Shown here: positions 49,078 to 55,590 of the stretch, in pieces
How the letters are laid out: the number at the start of each line of letters is the position of its first letter
Position numbering within the stretch: the first letter of the stretch is position 1
Assembly (NCBI GenBank): GCA_900316475.1
Contig: ONDA01000019.1
Location: 1 to 55,590, forward strand
Length of the DNA: 55,590 nucleotides
Origin: an uncultured Prevotellaceae bacterium
Lineage (GTDB): Bacteria > Bacteroidota > Bacteroidia > Bacteroidales > Bacteroidaceae
Reading direction: 5' to 3'
Notes under the pieces: generated by a model
What the model was told of the DNA's origin: nothing
Databases searched by the model: none
What the model saw: only the letters and a program-made list of their open reading frames with translations
Translations under genes and position numbers: made by a program

Positions 49078-49821
49078 ATGACCATTAACTGGAAGCAAAC
49101 AGCATTCATCCTGGCCGACATTGTCATCGCCGCCTACCTGCTCCTGGCAATCACCGTCTTCAACCAGCCGGAGGAGAAGGCTACAGTGTGCTCCGAGGTG
49201 AACATCCGTGTTGACGACCAGCAGAGCGGACTCCTCAGTCCCGCAGAGGTGAAGCGCCTGTTGCAACAGCGCCGCCTCTACCCTTTGGGCCAGCCCATGC
49301 AGTTTGTCAGTACGCGCGACATTGAAGATTTCCTGGCTTCTAACCCATACGTGGAGTCTGCCCAGTGCTACAAGACGCAGAATGGCCATATCAATGTTGA
49401 CCTCGTGCAGCGTCAGCCCGTGCTCCACGTGATGCCGACGAACGACGTACAGTACTATGTCGACACGCACGGCGACGTGTTGCCCCATACCCAACTTGCC
49501 GGCAATCTGCTTGTGGCAACGGGTACGATGGAGCGTAGCTTTGCCCAGAAGCAGCTGGCACCTATTGCACGCATCATCCTCGACGACCAGTTCTGGCGCT
49601 CACAGACGGAGCAGCTCAATGTGCTGCCTGACGGTACGGTCGAGTTGATACCGCGTGTGGGCGACCACGTCATCTACTTAGGTGCGCCAGTAGATGTTGC
49701 CAAGAAGCTGGAGCGACTGCGCAAGTTCTACAAATACGGCCTCAGCCAGGCAGGCTGGAGCCGCTATAAACGCATCAGTGTAGAGTTCGATAACCAAATC
49801 GTCTGCAAGAAGAGCAGTTAA
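49078..49821 (+). CDS. ftsQ: Division protein FtsQ
   Basis: One membrane helix (FILADIVIAAYLLLAITVF, about 9-27) is followed by an outer part with a POTRA-like stretch (VNIRVDDQQSGLLSPAEV, then NPYVESAQCYKTQNGHINVDLVQ) and the FtsQ beta domain. Sequence similarity among FtsQ proteins is weak; size (247), topology and place between murC and ftsA support the call. It bridges FtsL/FtsB to the septal enzymes. Confidence 0.88.
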   Translation: MTINWKQTAFILADIVIAAYLLLAITVFNQPEEKATVCSEVNIRVDDQQSGLLSPAEVKRLLQQRRLYPLGQPMQFVSTRDIEDFLASNPYVESAQCYKTQNGHINVDLVQRQPVLHVMPTNDVQYYVDTHGDVLPHTQLAGNLLVATGTMERSFAQKQLAPIARIILDDQFWRSQTEQLNVLPDGTVELIPRVGDHVIYLGAPVDVAKKLERLRKFYKYGLSQAGWSRYKRISVEFDNQIVCKKSS

Positions 49822-49855
49822 GAAGAAAGAAAACAAGTAACAAGGAGTAAGTAAT

Positions 49856-51307
49856 ATGGCAAAGGATTTCATTGTAGCAATTGAGCTCGGTTCATCGAAG
49901 GTGACAGGTATTGCCGGGCAGAAGAATCTGGATGGCAGCATAACGGTGTTAGCTGTGGCCAAGGAGGAGTCGTCCTCCTTCATCCGTAAGGGAGTGGTTT
50001 ACAACATTGACAAGACGGCTCTGTGTCTGCAGGGCATCATCAAGAAGTTGGAGACCCAGTTGAAGACACAAATCTCGCAGGTTTATGTCGGTGTCGGCGG
50101 ACAGTCTATCCGCGGAGTGCGTAATGTCGTGGTGAAAGAGCTACCCGCGGGCACCATCGTGACCGATGCGCTTATCGACGAGTTGGTCTATATGAACCGC
50201 AATTCTAATTATCCTGACCAGGAACGTATCGACACCGCCGTACAGGAATATAAGGTGGATTCACAGTACCAGCAGGATCCGGTAGGCATACAGTGTACGC
50301 GCTTGGAGGGCAACTATCTGAATATCCTGCAGCGCAAGGCCTTCTTCAAGAACCTCAACAAGTGCTTCGAGACGGCTGGCATTGCCATTGCCGAAATGCT
50401 CAATGCGCCACTGGCCTTGGCCGAGGCAGTGCTCACCGAGGCCGAGCGCCGCTCGGGCTGTGCACTCATCGACATCGGCAGCGACACGACTACGGTCTCC
50501 GTCTACTCGAAGAACATCCTGCGCCATTTAGCTGTCATACCCCTTGGCGGTGCAAACATCACGAAGGATATTGCCAGCCTCCAGATGGAAGAGTCGGATG
50601 CCGAGAACATGAAGCTGAAGTATGCCACGGCCTACACCGACAACAACGACATTGACAACAACCTGAAATACTCTATCGACCAGGACCGCCAAGTAGAGAG
50701 TCGCCGCTTCATAGAGATTGTCGAAGGCCGTCTTGAGGAGATTGTCGAGAACGCCTGGTATCAAGTGCCGTCGGAATATTACGACAAGCTTCTGGGAGGC
50801 ATCATCCTGACGGGTGGTGGCGCAAACCTGAAGAATATCGAGCGCGCTTTCCATAACCACACTCATGTCGACAAGATCCGTGTTGCCAAGGCTCCTGTTC
50901 AGGCCATCAATGGCGGTGGCGACGATATCAAGTCGAAGAATGGCATGATGAACACCGTGTTAGGACTGTTGTTGAAGGGCGATGTCAATTGTGCAGGCTA
51001 TGCCATCGACCAGCATGGCGACCTCTTTGAGCCGGTGAAGCCCTCTGGCACACAGGAGATTAACGACCAGCGCCCCGCCCGCAAGCCCGGTGATGTCCGC
51101 GCCGGTGTCGTCGTAACCGAGGCCGAGAAGCAGAAGGCTGAGGAGGAGGCCCGACTCAAGGCTGAGGAGGAAGCCCGACAGAAAGCCGAGGAGGAGCGTC
51201 TGCGTAAGGAGGAGGAGGAGCGCATCCGCCGCGAGAACTCCAAGTGGAACAAGTTCAAGAAAGGTGCCATGCGTTTTGTCAAGGGTATGGTCGAAGCGGA
51301 TGAGTAG
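49856..51307 (+). CDS. ftsA: Division actin-like protein FtsA
   Basis: FtsA tethers FtsZ to the membrane. The actin-like phosphate loops are seen in FIVAIELGSSKVTGIAG (4-20) and GCALIDIGSDTTTVSVY (about 201-217), and GIILTGGGANLKNIE (about 317) is the adenosine motif. The C-terminal part after about 415 is a long Glu/Lys/Arg helix with repeated KAEEEARLKAEEEARQKAEE units. It is longer than in E. coli FtsA and ends in an amphipathic KFKKGAMRFVKGMV helix suited to membrane binding. Confidence 0.95.
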   Translation: MAKDFIVAIELGSSKVTGIAGQKNLDGSITVLAVAKEESSSFIRKGVVYNIDKTALCLQGIIKKLETQLKTQISQVYVGVGGQSIRGVRNVVVKELPAGTIVTDALIDELVYMNRNSNYPDQERIDTAVQEYKVDSQYQQDPVGIQCTRLEGNYLNILQRKAFFKNLNKCFETAGIAIAEMLNAPLALAEAVLTEAERRSGCALIDIGSDTTTVSVYSKNILRHLAVIPLGGANITKDIASLQMEESDAENMKLKYATAYTDNNDIDNNLKYSIDQDRQVESRRFIEIVEGRLEEIVENAWYQVPSEYYDKLLGGIILTGGGANLKNIERAFHNHTHVDKIRVAKAPVQAINGGGDDIKSKNGMMNTVLGLLLKGDVNCAGYAIDQHGDLFEPVKPSGTQEINDQRPARKPGDVRAGVVVTEAEKQKAEEEARLKAEEEARQKAEEERLRKEEEERIRRENSKWNKFKKGAMRFVKGMVEADE

Positions 51308-51347
51308 TCAATGAATCGTAATAGTAAATCGTTAAAAAATAAAGAAT

Positions 51348-52676
51348 ATGGCAGACAACACAATAGACATCCTCGACTTCGGTGAGCCGGAGAAGGAGCA
51401 CAGCATCATCAAGGTCATCGGCGTAGGCGGCGGTGGCGGCAATGCCGTCAACCACATGTACCGCGAGGGCATCCACGACGTCACTTTCGTCCTTTGTAAT
51501 ACCGACGCACAGGCACTCAACGACTCGCCAGTGCCCGTCCATCTGCAACTCGGCGCCGAAGGGCTCGGTGCCGGCAACAAGCCCGAGCGTGCCCGCCAGG
51601 CTGCTGAGGAGAGCCTCGAAGACATCAAGGCGATGCTCAGCGACGGCACACGCATGGCTTTCATCACCGCCGGCATGGGTGGTGGCACCGGCACTGGTGC
51701 AGCCCCCGTTATCGCCCGTGTCTCAAAGGAGATGGGCATCCTCACCGTCGGCATCGTCACCATACCCTTCCGCTTCGAGGGCGCCAAGAAAATTGACCAG
51801 GCACTCGACGGCGTCGAGGAGATGGCAAAACACGTTGACGCACTGCTCGTCATCAACAACGAGCGTCTGCGTGAGATCTATCCCGACCTCTCGCTCATGG
51901 CAGCTTTCGGCAAGGCCGACGACACGCTCTCCGTGGCCGCCAAGTCTATCGCGGAAATCATCACCGTTCACGGTGTCATCAACCTCGACTTCAACGATGT
52001 GCGCACAGTACTGCAGGACGGCGGCGTGGCCATCATGTCGACAGGATACGGAGAAGGCGAAGACCGAGTGAAGAAGGCCATCGAAGATGCGCTGAACTCG
52101 CCCCTGCTCAACGACAACGACATCTTCAACTCGAAGAAGATTCTTCTCTCCATTGCATTCAACGAGGAGAAGGGCGGCAAGGACAACTTCATGATGGAGG
52201 AAATGAACTACGTACACGACTTCATGGACCAGTTCGGCAGCGACTTCGAAATCAAGTGGGGCGTGGCCATCGACCCGGAACTGGGCAAGCGCGTGAAGGT
52301 CACCATACTCGCCACAGGATTCGGCATCACCAATGTCGACGGCATGGAGGCACGACTGAAGAAGCATTCGCAGGAGGAGGCCAACCGCATGGCAGAGGAA
52401 CAGGAGAAGGCTGCCGCCCGCGAGGAGCGCCGAAGCCGATTCTACGGCGACGCTACGGGAACGAAGCGCTACAAACGGCGTCCCCACATCTATCTCTTCC
52501 GGGCAGAAGACCTCGACAACGACGACGTCATCTCGGCCGTAGAGTCAACGCCCACCTACAAACGCACGAAGGAGATACTCGAAAGTATTCATTCGCAGGC
52601 TACCGGCGACCTGCCTATCGACGCCAAGAGCGATATACAGTCGGAGCCGATGCAGGGTGTCATCAGTTTTGTGTAG
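51348..52676 (+). CDS. ftsZ: Division GTPase FtsZ
   Basis: FtsZ forms the cytokinetic ring. The GTP-binding motifs are VIGVGGGGGNAVNHM (about 23-37) and the tubulin signature GGGTGTGAAPV (about 110-120). The T7 loop NLDFNDVRTVLQ is near 212. After the core (about 330) comes a linker with Glu/Arg-rich DNA, and the last residues MQGVISFV resemble the C-terminal FtsA-binding peptide. It is the last gene of the cluster, followed by a terminator. Confidence 0.97.
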   Translation: MADNTIDILDFGEPEKEHSIIKVIGVGGGGGNAVNHMYREGIHDVTFVLCNTDAQALNDSPVPVHLQLGAEGLGAGNKPERARQAAEESLEDIKAMLSDGTRMAFITAGMGGGTGTGAAPVIARVSKEMGILTVGIVTIPFRFEGAKKIDQALDGVEEMAKHVDALLVINNERLREIYPDLSLMAAFGKADDTLSVAAKSIAEIITVHGVINLDFNDVRTVLQDGGVAIMSTGYGEGEDRVKKAIEDALNSPLLNDNDIFNSKKILLSIAFNEEKGGKDNFMMEEMNYVHDFMDQFGSDFEIKWGVAIDPELGKRVKVTILATGFGITNVDGMEARLKKHSQEEANRMAEEQEKAAAREERRSRFYGDATGTKRYKRRPHIYLFRAEDLDNDDVISAVESTPTYKRTKEILESIHSQATGDLPIDAKSDIQSEPMQGVISFV

Positions 52677-52682
52677 ATAATG

Positions 52683-52716
52683 GAAATCCCAACCTCTGTC
52701 TGAAGGTTGGGATTTC
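52683..52716. terminator. Bidirectional terminator between ftsZ and lpxH
   Basis: GAAATCCCAACC (52683-52694) pairs perfectly with GGTTGGGATTTC (52705-52716) over a ten-base loop. The T-tail is short, but the convergent gene arrangement supports termination. Confidence 0.75.
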
Positions 52717-52718
52717 TG

Positions 52719-53483
52719 TTACATAATGCTTTCGCCCTCGATGTACTGCGACATGAAAAGATGTTCACCATCGAAGACGACGTAGCTGAAGTGTGATATC
52801 CAGTCGCCGAGGATAATCATCCGCGAGCGCCGTGTCAGCTGCAGGTCCACCTCAATGTGGCGGTGACCGTAGATGAAGTAGTCGACGTTCGGGTGAAACT
52901 GTATGTACTTCTTCGTGTAGAGCACGAGGAACTCACGGTTCTCGCCCATATACGGCGGCTCCTCGCCGCCGGGCCGCTTCATCCGCGAGTGCTTGGCCCA
53001 TGTCTGGCCGAACCATATTGCCCAACGGGGGTGTAGCGCCGAGAAGGCCCACTGGCAGACACGGTTGTGGAAAATCCACCTGATGAGCTTGAACGACTTG
53101 TTGGGGTCGCCAAGCCCGTCGCCGTGAGCCAGGAAAAACACCTTGCCGTAAATCTCAGTGGTTAGCGGCTTCTTATGCAGGATGACGCCGCACTCCTTCT
53201 CCAGGTAGTCGTAGGCCCAGATGTCGTGGTTGCCGGTGAAGTAGTGTACCTCCACGCCCATGTCCGTCAGTTCCGACAGCTTTCCCAGGAAGCGGGTGTA
53301 GCCCCGAGGCACCACGTACTTGTACTCGTACCAGAAGTCGAACATATCGCCCAGCAGGTAGACGGCACCCGCCTTCTCCTTGATACTGTCGAGGAATCTC
53401 ACCAGCCGCCGTTCCTGCATCCGTTGGTGAGCAATGGCCCACGAACCAAGGTGGGCGTCGCTAAGGAAATAGATCGGTTTCAT
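52719..53483 (-). CDS. lpxH: UDP-2,3-diacylglucosamine diphosphatase LpxH
   Basis: LpxH removes UMP from UDP-2,3-diacylglucosamine to give lipid X in lipid A synthesis. The metallophosphoesterase motifs are present: LSDAHLGS (D9, H11), LLGDMFDFW (near 44-52), TGNHDIW (near 80) and YGHRHIEV near the end. Length (254) fits the family. It is convergent to ftsZ and probably read from a promoter upstream of 53483 that I could not identify. Confidence 0.85.
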   Translation of the reverse strand: MKPIYFLSDAHLGSWAIAHQRMQERRLVRFLDSIKEKAGAVYLLGDMFDFWYEYKYVVPRGYTRFLGKLSELTDMGVEVHYFTGNHDIWAYDYLEKECGVILHKKPLTTEIYGKVFFLAHGDGLGDPNKSFKLIRWIFHNRVCQWAFSALHPRWAIWFGQTWAKHSRMKRPGGEEPPYMGENREFLVLYTKKYIQFHPNVDYFIYGHRHIEVDLQLTRRSRMIILGDWISHFSYVVFDGEHLFMSQYIEGESIM

Positions 53484-53494
53484 ATCAATGAAGA

Positions 53495-53529
53495 ATGAAG
53501 TAATAAGTAATAAGAATGAAGTATGATTA
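53495..53529. repeat. Purine-rich flank of the four-helix-bundle gene, left
   Basis: Repeats of the AAGTAATAAG/GAATGAAG type end in GAAGTATGATTA (53518-53529). Inverted copies are at 53935-53975 and within 13165-13278. Confidence 0.65.
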
Positions 53530-53530
53530 C

Positions 53531-53908
53531 TTAGGGGGTGAGTAGACCATATTTTTTCTTGCAGGTCTTGATGGAACTGACCAGCAACTTAATGATTTCG
53601 TCAACATCATGATGTATTGATTCATATTCCTTTTCATTAATATATTGTCCCTTATATAAATTCTCTATCCAATAGTCGGTCTCGTTAGCCTCTTTCAGTG
53701 CAATACTCAATTTGCTGATGTAGTCAGGCGTACTTTGGGCGAATCTGCTTTCAGCAATGTTAGCACCAATACTTGTGCCACTACGGTATATCTGTTTAGA
53801 CATCATTTTCTCATGTCGCTGTTCTGACAGATATTGATACATCCTGACAATTCTTCCTGATAAATCTCTTGCTTTTACTTCTAAGAAGAATTTTTTCCGC
53901 TGCATCAT
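53531..53908 (-). CDS. Four-helix-bundle protein (S23/23S rRNA intervening-sequence family, 125 aa)
   Basis: The helix KQIYRSGTSIGANIAES (about 38-54) is the hallmark of this small family, with further helices DYISKLSIALKEANETDYWI and YESIHHDVDEIIKLLVSSI. The proteins form pentameric barrels related to Avd of retroelements and to ORFs in 23S rRNA insertions; their role is unclear. The gene is AT-rich compared with lpxH and radC, and is flanked on both sides by inverted purine-rich repeats containing GAAGTATGATT. This suggests that gene and repeats may move as one unit. Confidence 0.85.
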   Translation of the reverse strand: MMQRKKFFLEVKARDLSGRIVRMYQYLSEQRHEKMMSKQIYRSGTSIGANIAESRFAQSTPDYISKLSIALKEANETDYWIENLYKGQYINEKEYESIHHDVDEIIKLLVSSIKTCKKKYGLLTP

Positions 53909-53934
53909 GGCCGCCTCCTTTCTACATCCTTACA

Positions 53935-53975
53935 AATCATACTTCTTACTTCTAACTTCTTACTTCTAACTTTAA
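53935..53975. repeat. Purine-rich flank of the four-helix-bundle gene, right (inverted)
   Basis: AATCATACTTC (53935-53945) is the reverse complement of 53518-53528. It is followed by repeated ACTTCTTACTTCTA units. Confidence 0.65.
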
Positions 53976-54292
53976 TCAAAGCCAAGTTCTACTCGCGCTT
54001 CCTCCGACATCATCGACTGGTCCCAGACGGGTTCGAACACCAGGTTGACGTTGGCTCCTTTGACGCCCTCGACGCTCTCCACCTTTGTCCGCACGTCCTC
54101 TAGGATAAAGTCGGCAGCGGGGCAGTTGGGGGCGGTGAATGTCATGTCTAACTCTACCGACGCGTCGTCCTGCACGTCGATCTTGTAAATCATTCCCAGG
54201 TCGTAGATGTTGACGGGAATCTCAGGGTCGTAGACGGTTTTCAGCACGTCGACGATGCGCTCTTCTAAAAGTGTTTTCTCTTGTTGTGTCAT
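53972..54292 (-). CDS. DUF59/MIP18 iron-sulfur assembly factor, SufT-like (106 aa)
   Basis: Start at MTQQEKTLLEERIVDVL, set by a -7 box that ends only about ten bases upstream. The DUF59 core is DPEIPVNIYDLGMIYKI (about 22-38), and the TFTAPNCPAADFI motif holds the single conserved Cys. Proteins of this type help load iron-sulfur clusters. The C-terminal VWDQSMMSEEARVELGF is typical of the short bacterial form. Confidence 0.88.
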   Translation of the reverse strand: MTQQEKTLLEERIVDVLKTVYDPEIPVNIYDLGMIYKIDVQDDASVELDMTFTAPNCPAADFILEDVRTKVESVEGVKGANVNLVFEPVWDQSMMSEEARVELGFD

Positions 54293-54301
54293 ATCAGGTT
54301 G

Positions 54302-54309
54302 CAAAGGTA
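54302..54309 (-). promoter_or_regulatory. Promoter -7 box nearly touching the DUF59 start
   Basis: TACCTTTG on the minus strand ends at 54302 and the ATG begins at 54292, leaving nine bases. A 5' leader of only a few bases, or none, is expected. Confidence 0.6.
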
Positions 54310-54319
54310 ATGAAAAAAG

Positions 54320-55018
54320 TTAGATTCTCCCACTTTCGTGGTAAGAAAAATAATTGCCGTCGGTCACGATGACGTGGTCCAGGAACTTGATACGCATGAC
54401 GTCGCAGGCCTGTTTGATGCTTCTCGTCAGGTCGTTGTCGGCCTGACTGGGGCGCAGACTGCCGCTGGGGTGGTTGTGGCACACAGCCATGATGGTGGCA
54501 TTCACCAGCACGGCTTCGCGCATGATGACGCGAATGTCGACGGACACCTCACTGATGCCGCCGTGGGCAATCTTCACCTCGCGGATGAGACGGTAGTTCT
54601 GGTTCAGCAGCAGCAGCCAGAACTCCTCGACGTCGAGGTCCTGCAGCGTGGGGTGCATGTGGTTGTAGATTCTGGTGGCGGTGCCCAGGTCGGGGCGCTC
54701 CTCGGGCTTCTCGTGCTGGCGGCGCTTGCCCAACTCGCAGGCCGCCATGATGGTGATAGCCTTGGCCGGTCCGACGCCGTTATACTGGCACAGGTCGCGT
54801 ATGCTCATCTTACCCAGCGTGTTCAGGTTGTTGTGACAGTCGTTGAGGATGCGCTTCATCAGCGTCACCGCGTCCTCCTTCGTCGAACCGCTGCCCACGA
54901 GTATGGCCAGCAGTTCGGCGTCGCTCAGTGCCTGTGCTCCGAGCCGCTCCAACTTCTCGCGCGGACGGTCTTCCTCCGCCCACTGGTTGATGTTCAGCTT
55001 ATTCTCCACTGCTTTCAT
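54320..55018 (-). CDS. radC: RadC family JAB-domain protein
   Basis: Start MKAVENKLNINQWAEEDRPR (the frame is open further up but this Met suits the family). A helix-hairpin-helix-like part (DLCQYNGVGPAKAITIMAA, about 84-102) precedes the JAB/MPN domain with the metal motif CHNHPSGSLRPSQAD (His-x-His, Ser, Asp; about 180-194). RadC was named for DNA repair, but its role is unsure, and many copies ride with mobile DNA. A TATTTTTG box on the minus strand ends five bases before the ATG. Confidence 0.92.
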   Translation of the reverse strand: MKAVENKLNINQWAEEDRPREKLERLGAQALSDAELLAILVGSGSTKEDAVTLMKRILNDCHNNLNTLGKMSIRDLCQYNGVGPAKAITIMAACELGKRRQHEKPEERPDLGTATRIYNHMHPTLQDLDVEEFWLLLLNQNYRLIREVKIAHGGISEVSVDIRVIMREAVLVNATIMAVCHNHPSGSLRPSQADNDLTRSIKQACDVMRIKFLDHVIVTDGNYFSYHESGRI

Positions 55019-55059
55019 GTCTGCAAAAATACACAAAAAAACTGACTACACTCCGAGTT

Positions 55060-55155
55060 CCGTATGACCTGATTACCTTTGCAGACCACAAAGTCGCACT
55101 CGCCCGAACGGTCGTTCAGGTAATAGACATCCAATCCCTCCGACTTGCATTTCCT
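55060..55155 (-). pseudogene. Remnant of an ATPase C-terminus (DUF4143-like)
   Basis: Residues KSEGLDVYYLNDRSGECDFVVCKGNQ on the minus strand match the nuclease-like end of DUF4143 ATPases (compare FYRDSNQNEVDILLKEE in the intact gene at 22343; the key pattern is E-x-D-F-x-x). The remainder of the gene is missing on both sides, and the frame then runs into radC leader sequence. Confidence 0.5.
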
Positions 55156-55194
55156 GACAAGGGTGCAAAGATACGAAGAAAAAAACGTAAAACG

Positions 55195-55271
55195 CGATAT
55201 TTTACATAAAAACATAGCGTCAGAATACGATATTTTACAAGAAATGGCGTTTCAGAACGCGATATTTTACA
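55195..55271. repeat. Three direct repeats of CGATATTTTACA, 32-33 bp apart
   Basis: Copies lie at 55195-55206, 55228-55239 and 55260-55271; each is followed by a looser GCGTTTCAGAA-like piece. The period is three helical turns, so several molecules of one DNA-binding protein could line up. The stretch 55272-55340 holds nothing else that I can support. Confidence 0.65.
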
Positions 55272-55340
55272 TAATAACGCTGCAATTTTAAAATAGTCAA
55301 ATGATAGTGGAAATAAAAGGGGGCGAATAGAAGGAAAAGA

Positions 55341-55590
55341 TTAAAGTACTTGAAGTGACAGAACAAAAGCGACATGGCATCCGTGGCGCGGTGTATCAGC
55401 CAGTTCGAGCATACCGCCTTGCTGAATCGCCATTCTGCGGCTTAGAGACAAGCCGATTCCGCTACCGCTTCGTTTGGTGGTGAAGAAAGGGACAAAGAGT
55501 GACTGGCGATTTTCGGCAGGGATGGGAAGGCCATCGTTACCTATATACAGACTCACTTGTTTATCGTGAAGACTGTCTTCAAGGACATCT
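55341..55590 (-). CDS. Histidine kinase, C-terminal end (partial)
   Basis: The frame is open to the right edge, so only the last 83 residues are visible. It holds the end of a HATPase_c domain: YIGNDGLPIPAENRQSLFVP (G1-like box region), FFTTKRSGSGIGLSLSRRM (F and G2 boxes) and a final GGMLELADTPRHGCHVAFVL strand. It would be a sensor kinase with its input part outside the window. Confidence 0.85.
   Translation of the reverse strand, partial: DVLEDSLHDKQVSLYIGNDGLPIPAENRQSLFVPFFTTKRSGSGIGLSLSRRMAIQQGGMLELADTPRHGCHVAFVLSLQVL

Noticed and set aside
55195-55271. Possible CRISPR array
   Set aside because: Repeats are only 12 bp, three in number, the spacers of about 20 bp are partly alike, and no cas gene is present.

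Overview
The window looks like chromosomal DNA from a Bacteroidales bacterium, most likely Prevotellaceae (Prevotella or Segatella type). Three things point there. Nearly every transcription unit starts at a Bacteroidota promoter (TTTG, about 19 nt, TAnnTTTG). The accessory genes are typical of the order: fimbrillin-like lipoproteins, DUF6169, DUF4292, DUF3244, a C10 protease, a GlsA/GlsB-like acyltransferase pair and DUF4143 ATPases. The division cluster has the Bacteroidota gene order, with a mraY and an ftsW that carry large extra loops.

Layout. (1) 1-8160 is accessory DNA. A short ORF overlaps a DUF6169 gene, and a decayed second copy of the pair lies about 2.7 kb away. Between two nearly identical inverted 34-bp ends (937-970 and 8008-8041) sit three cassettes. 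Each has a near-identical 211-bp control module (24-bp palindrome, T-tract, consensus promoter, 10-codon uORF), a 43-48 aa peptide gene with a constant start and variable end, and a divergent surface lipoprotein gene. (2) 8161-12149, minus strand: a 5'-decayed nucleotidyltransferase, a helix-hairpin-helix ComEA-like protein and two tandem sodium-dependent transporters. (3) 12232-21480, mostly plus strand: VanZ-like, then dut, a TPR protein, a DUF4292 lipoprotein and an EnvC-like protein, then a minus-strand M20 peptidase, then acyl-CoA ligase and prfB. (4) 21561-31653 is accessory again: an HU-like protein, a DUF4143 ATPase, a membrane TPR/HTH regulator with a DUF3244 protein and a C10 protease (a locus with patchy base composition), a hypothetical lipoprotein, and two paralogous P-loop ATPases separated by 1.1 kb of repeats. 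(5) 31739-36888: a small membrane protein, CYTH, dgt, a GH53 galactanase, then on the minus strand the probable glycine-lipid acyltransferases. (6) 37046-52676 is the complete division and cell-wall cluster: mraZ operator, mraZ, rsmH, ftsL, ftsI, murE, mraY, murD, ftsW, murG, murC, ftsQ, ftsA, ftsZ. (7) 52719-55590, minus strand: lpxH, a four-helix-bundle protein, a DUF59 protein, radC, an ATPase remnant and the end of a histidine kinase.

How the parts work together: the dcw block makes lipid II and builds the divisome, with MraZ probably repressing it through three 10-bp-spaced boxes. The EnvC-like protein upstream fits the same cell-separation theme. The strongest candidate for an undescribed system is the three-cassette island. 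Its control region and peptide leader are conserved while the peptide tail and the lipoprotein vary. The second is the short-ORF plus DUF6169 pair. All calls are from reading the sequence and its translations; no database search was run.
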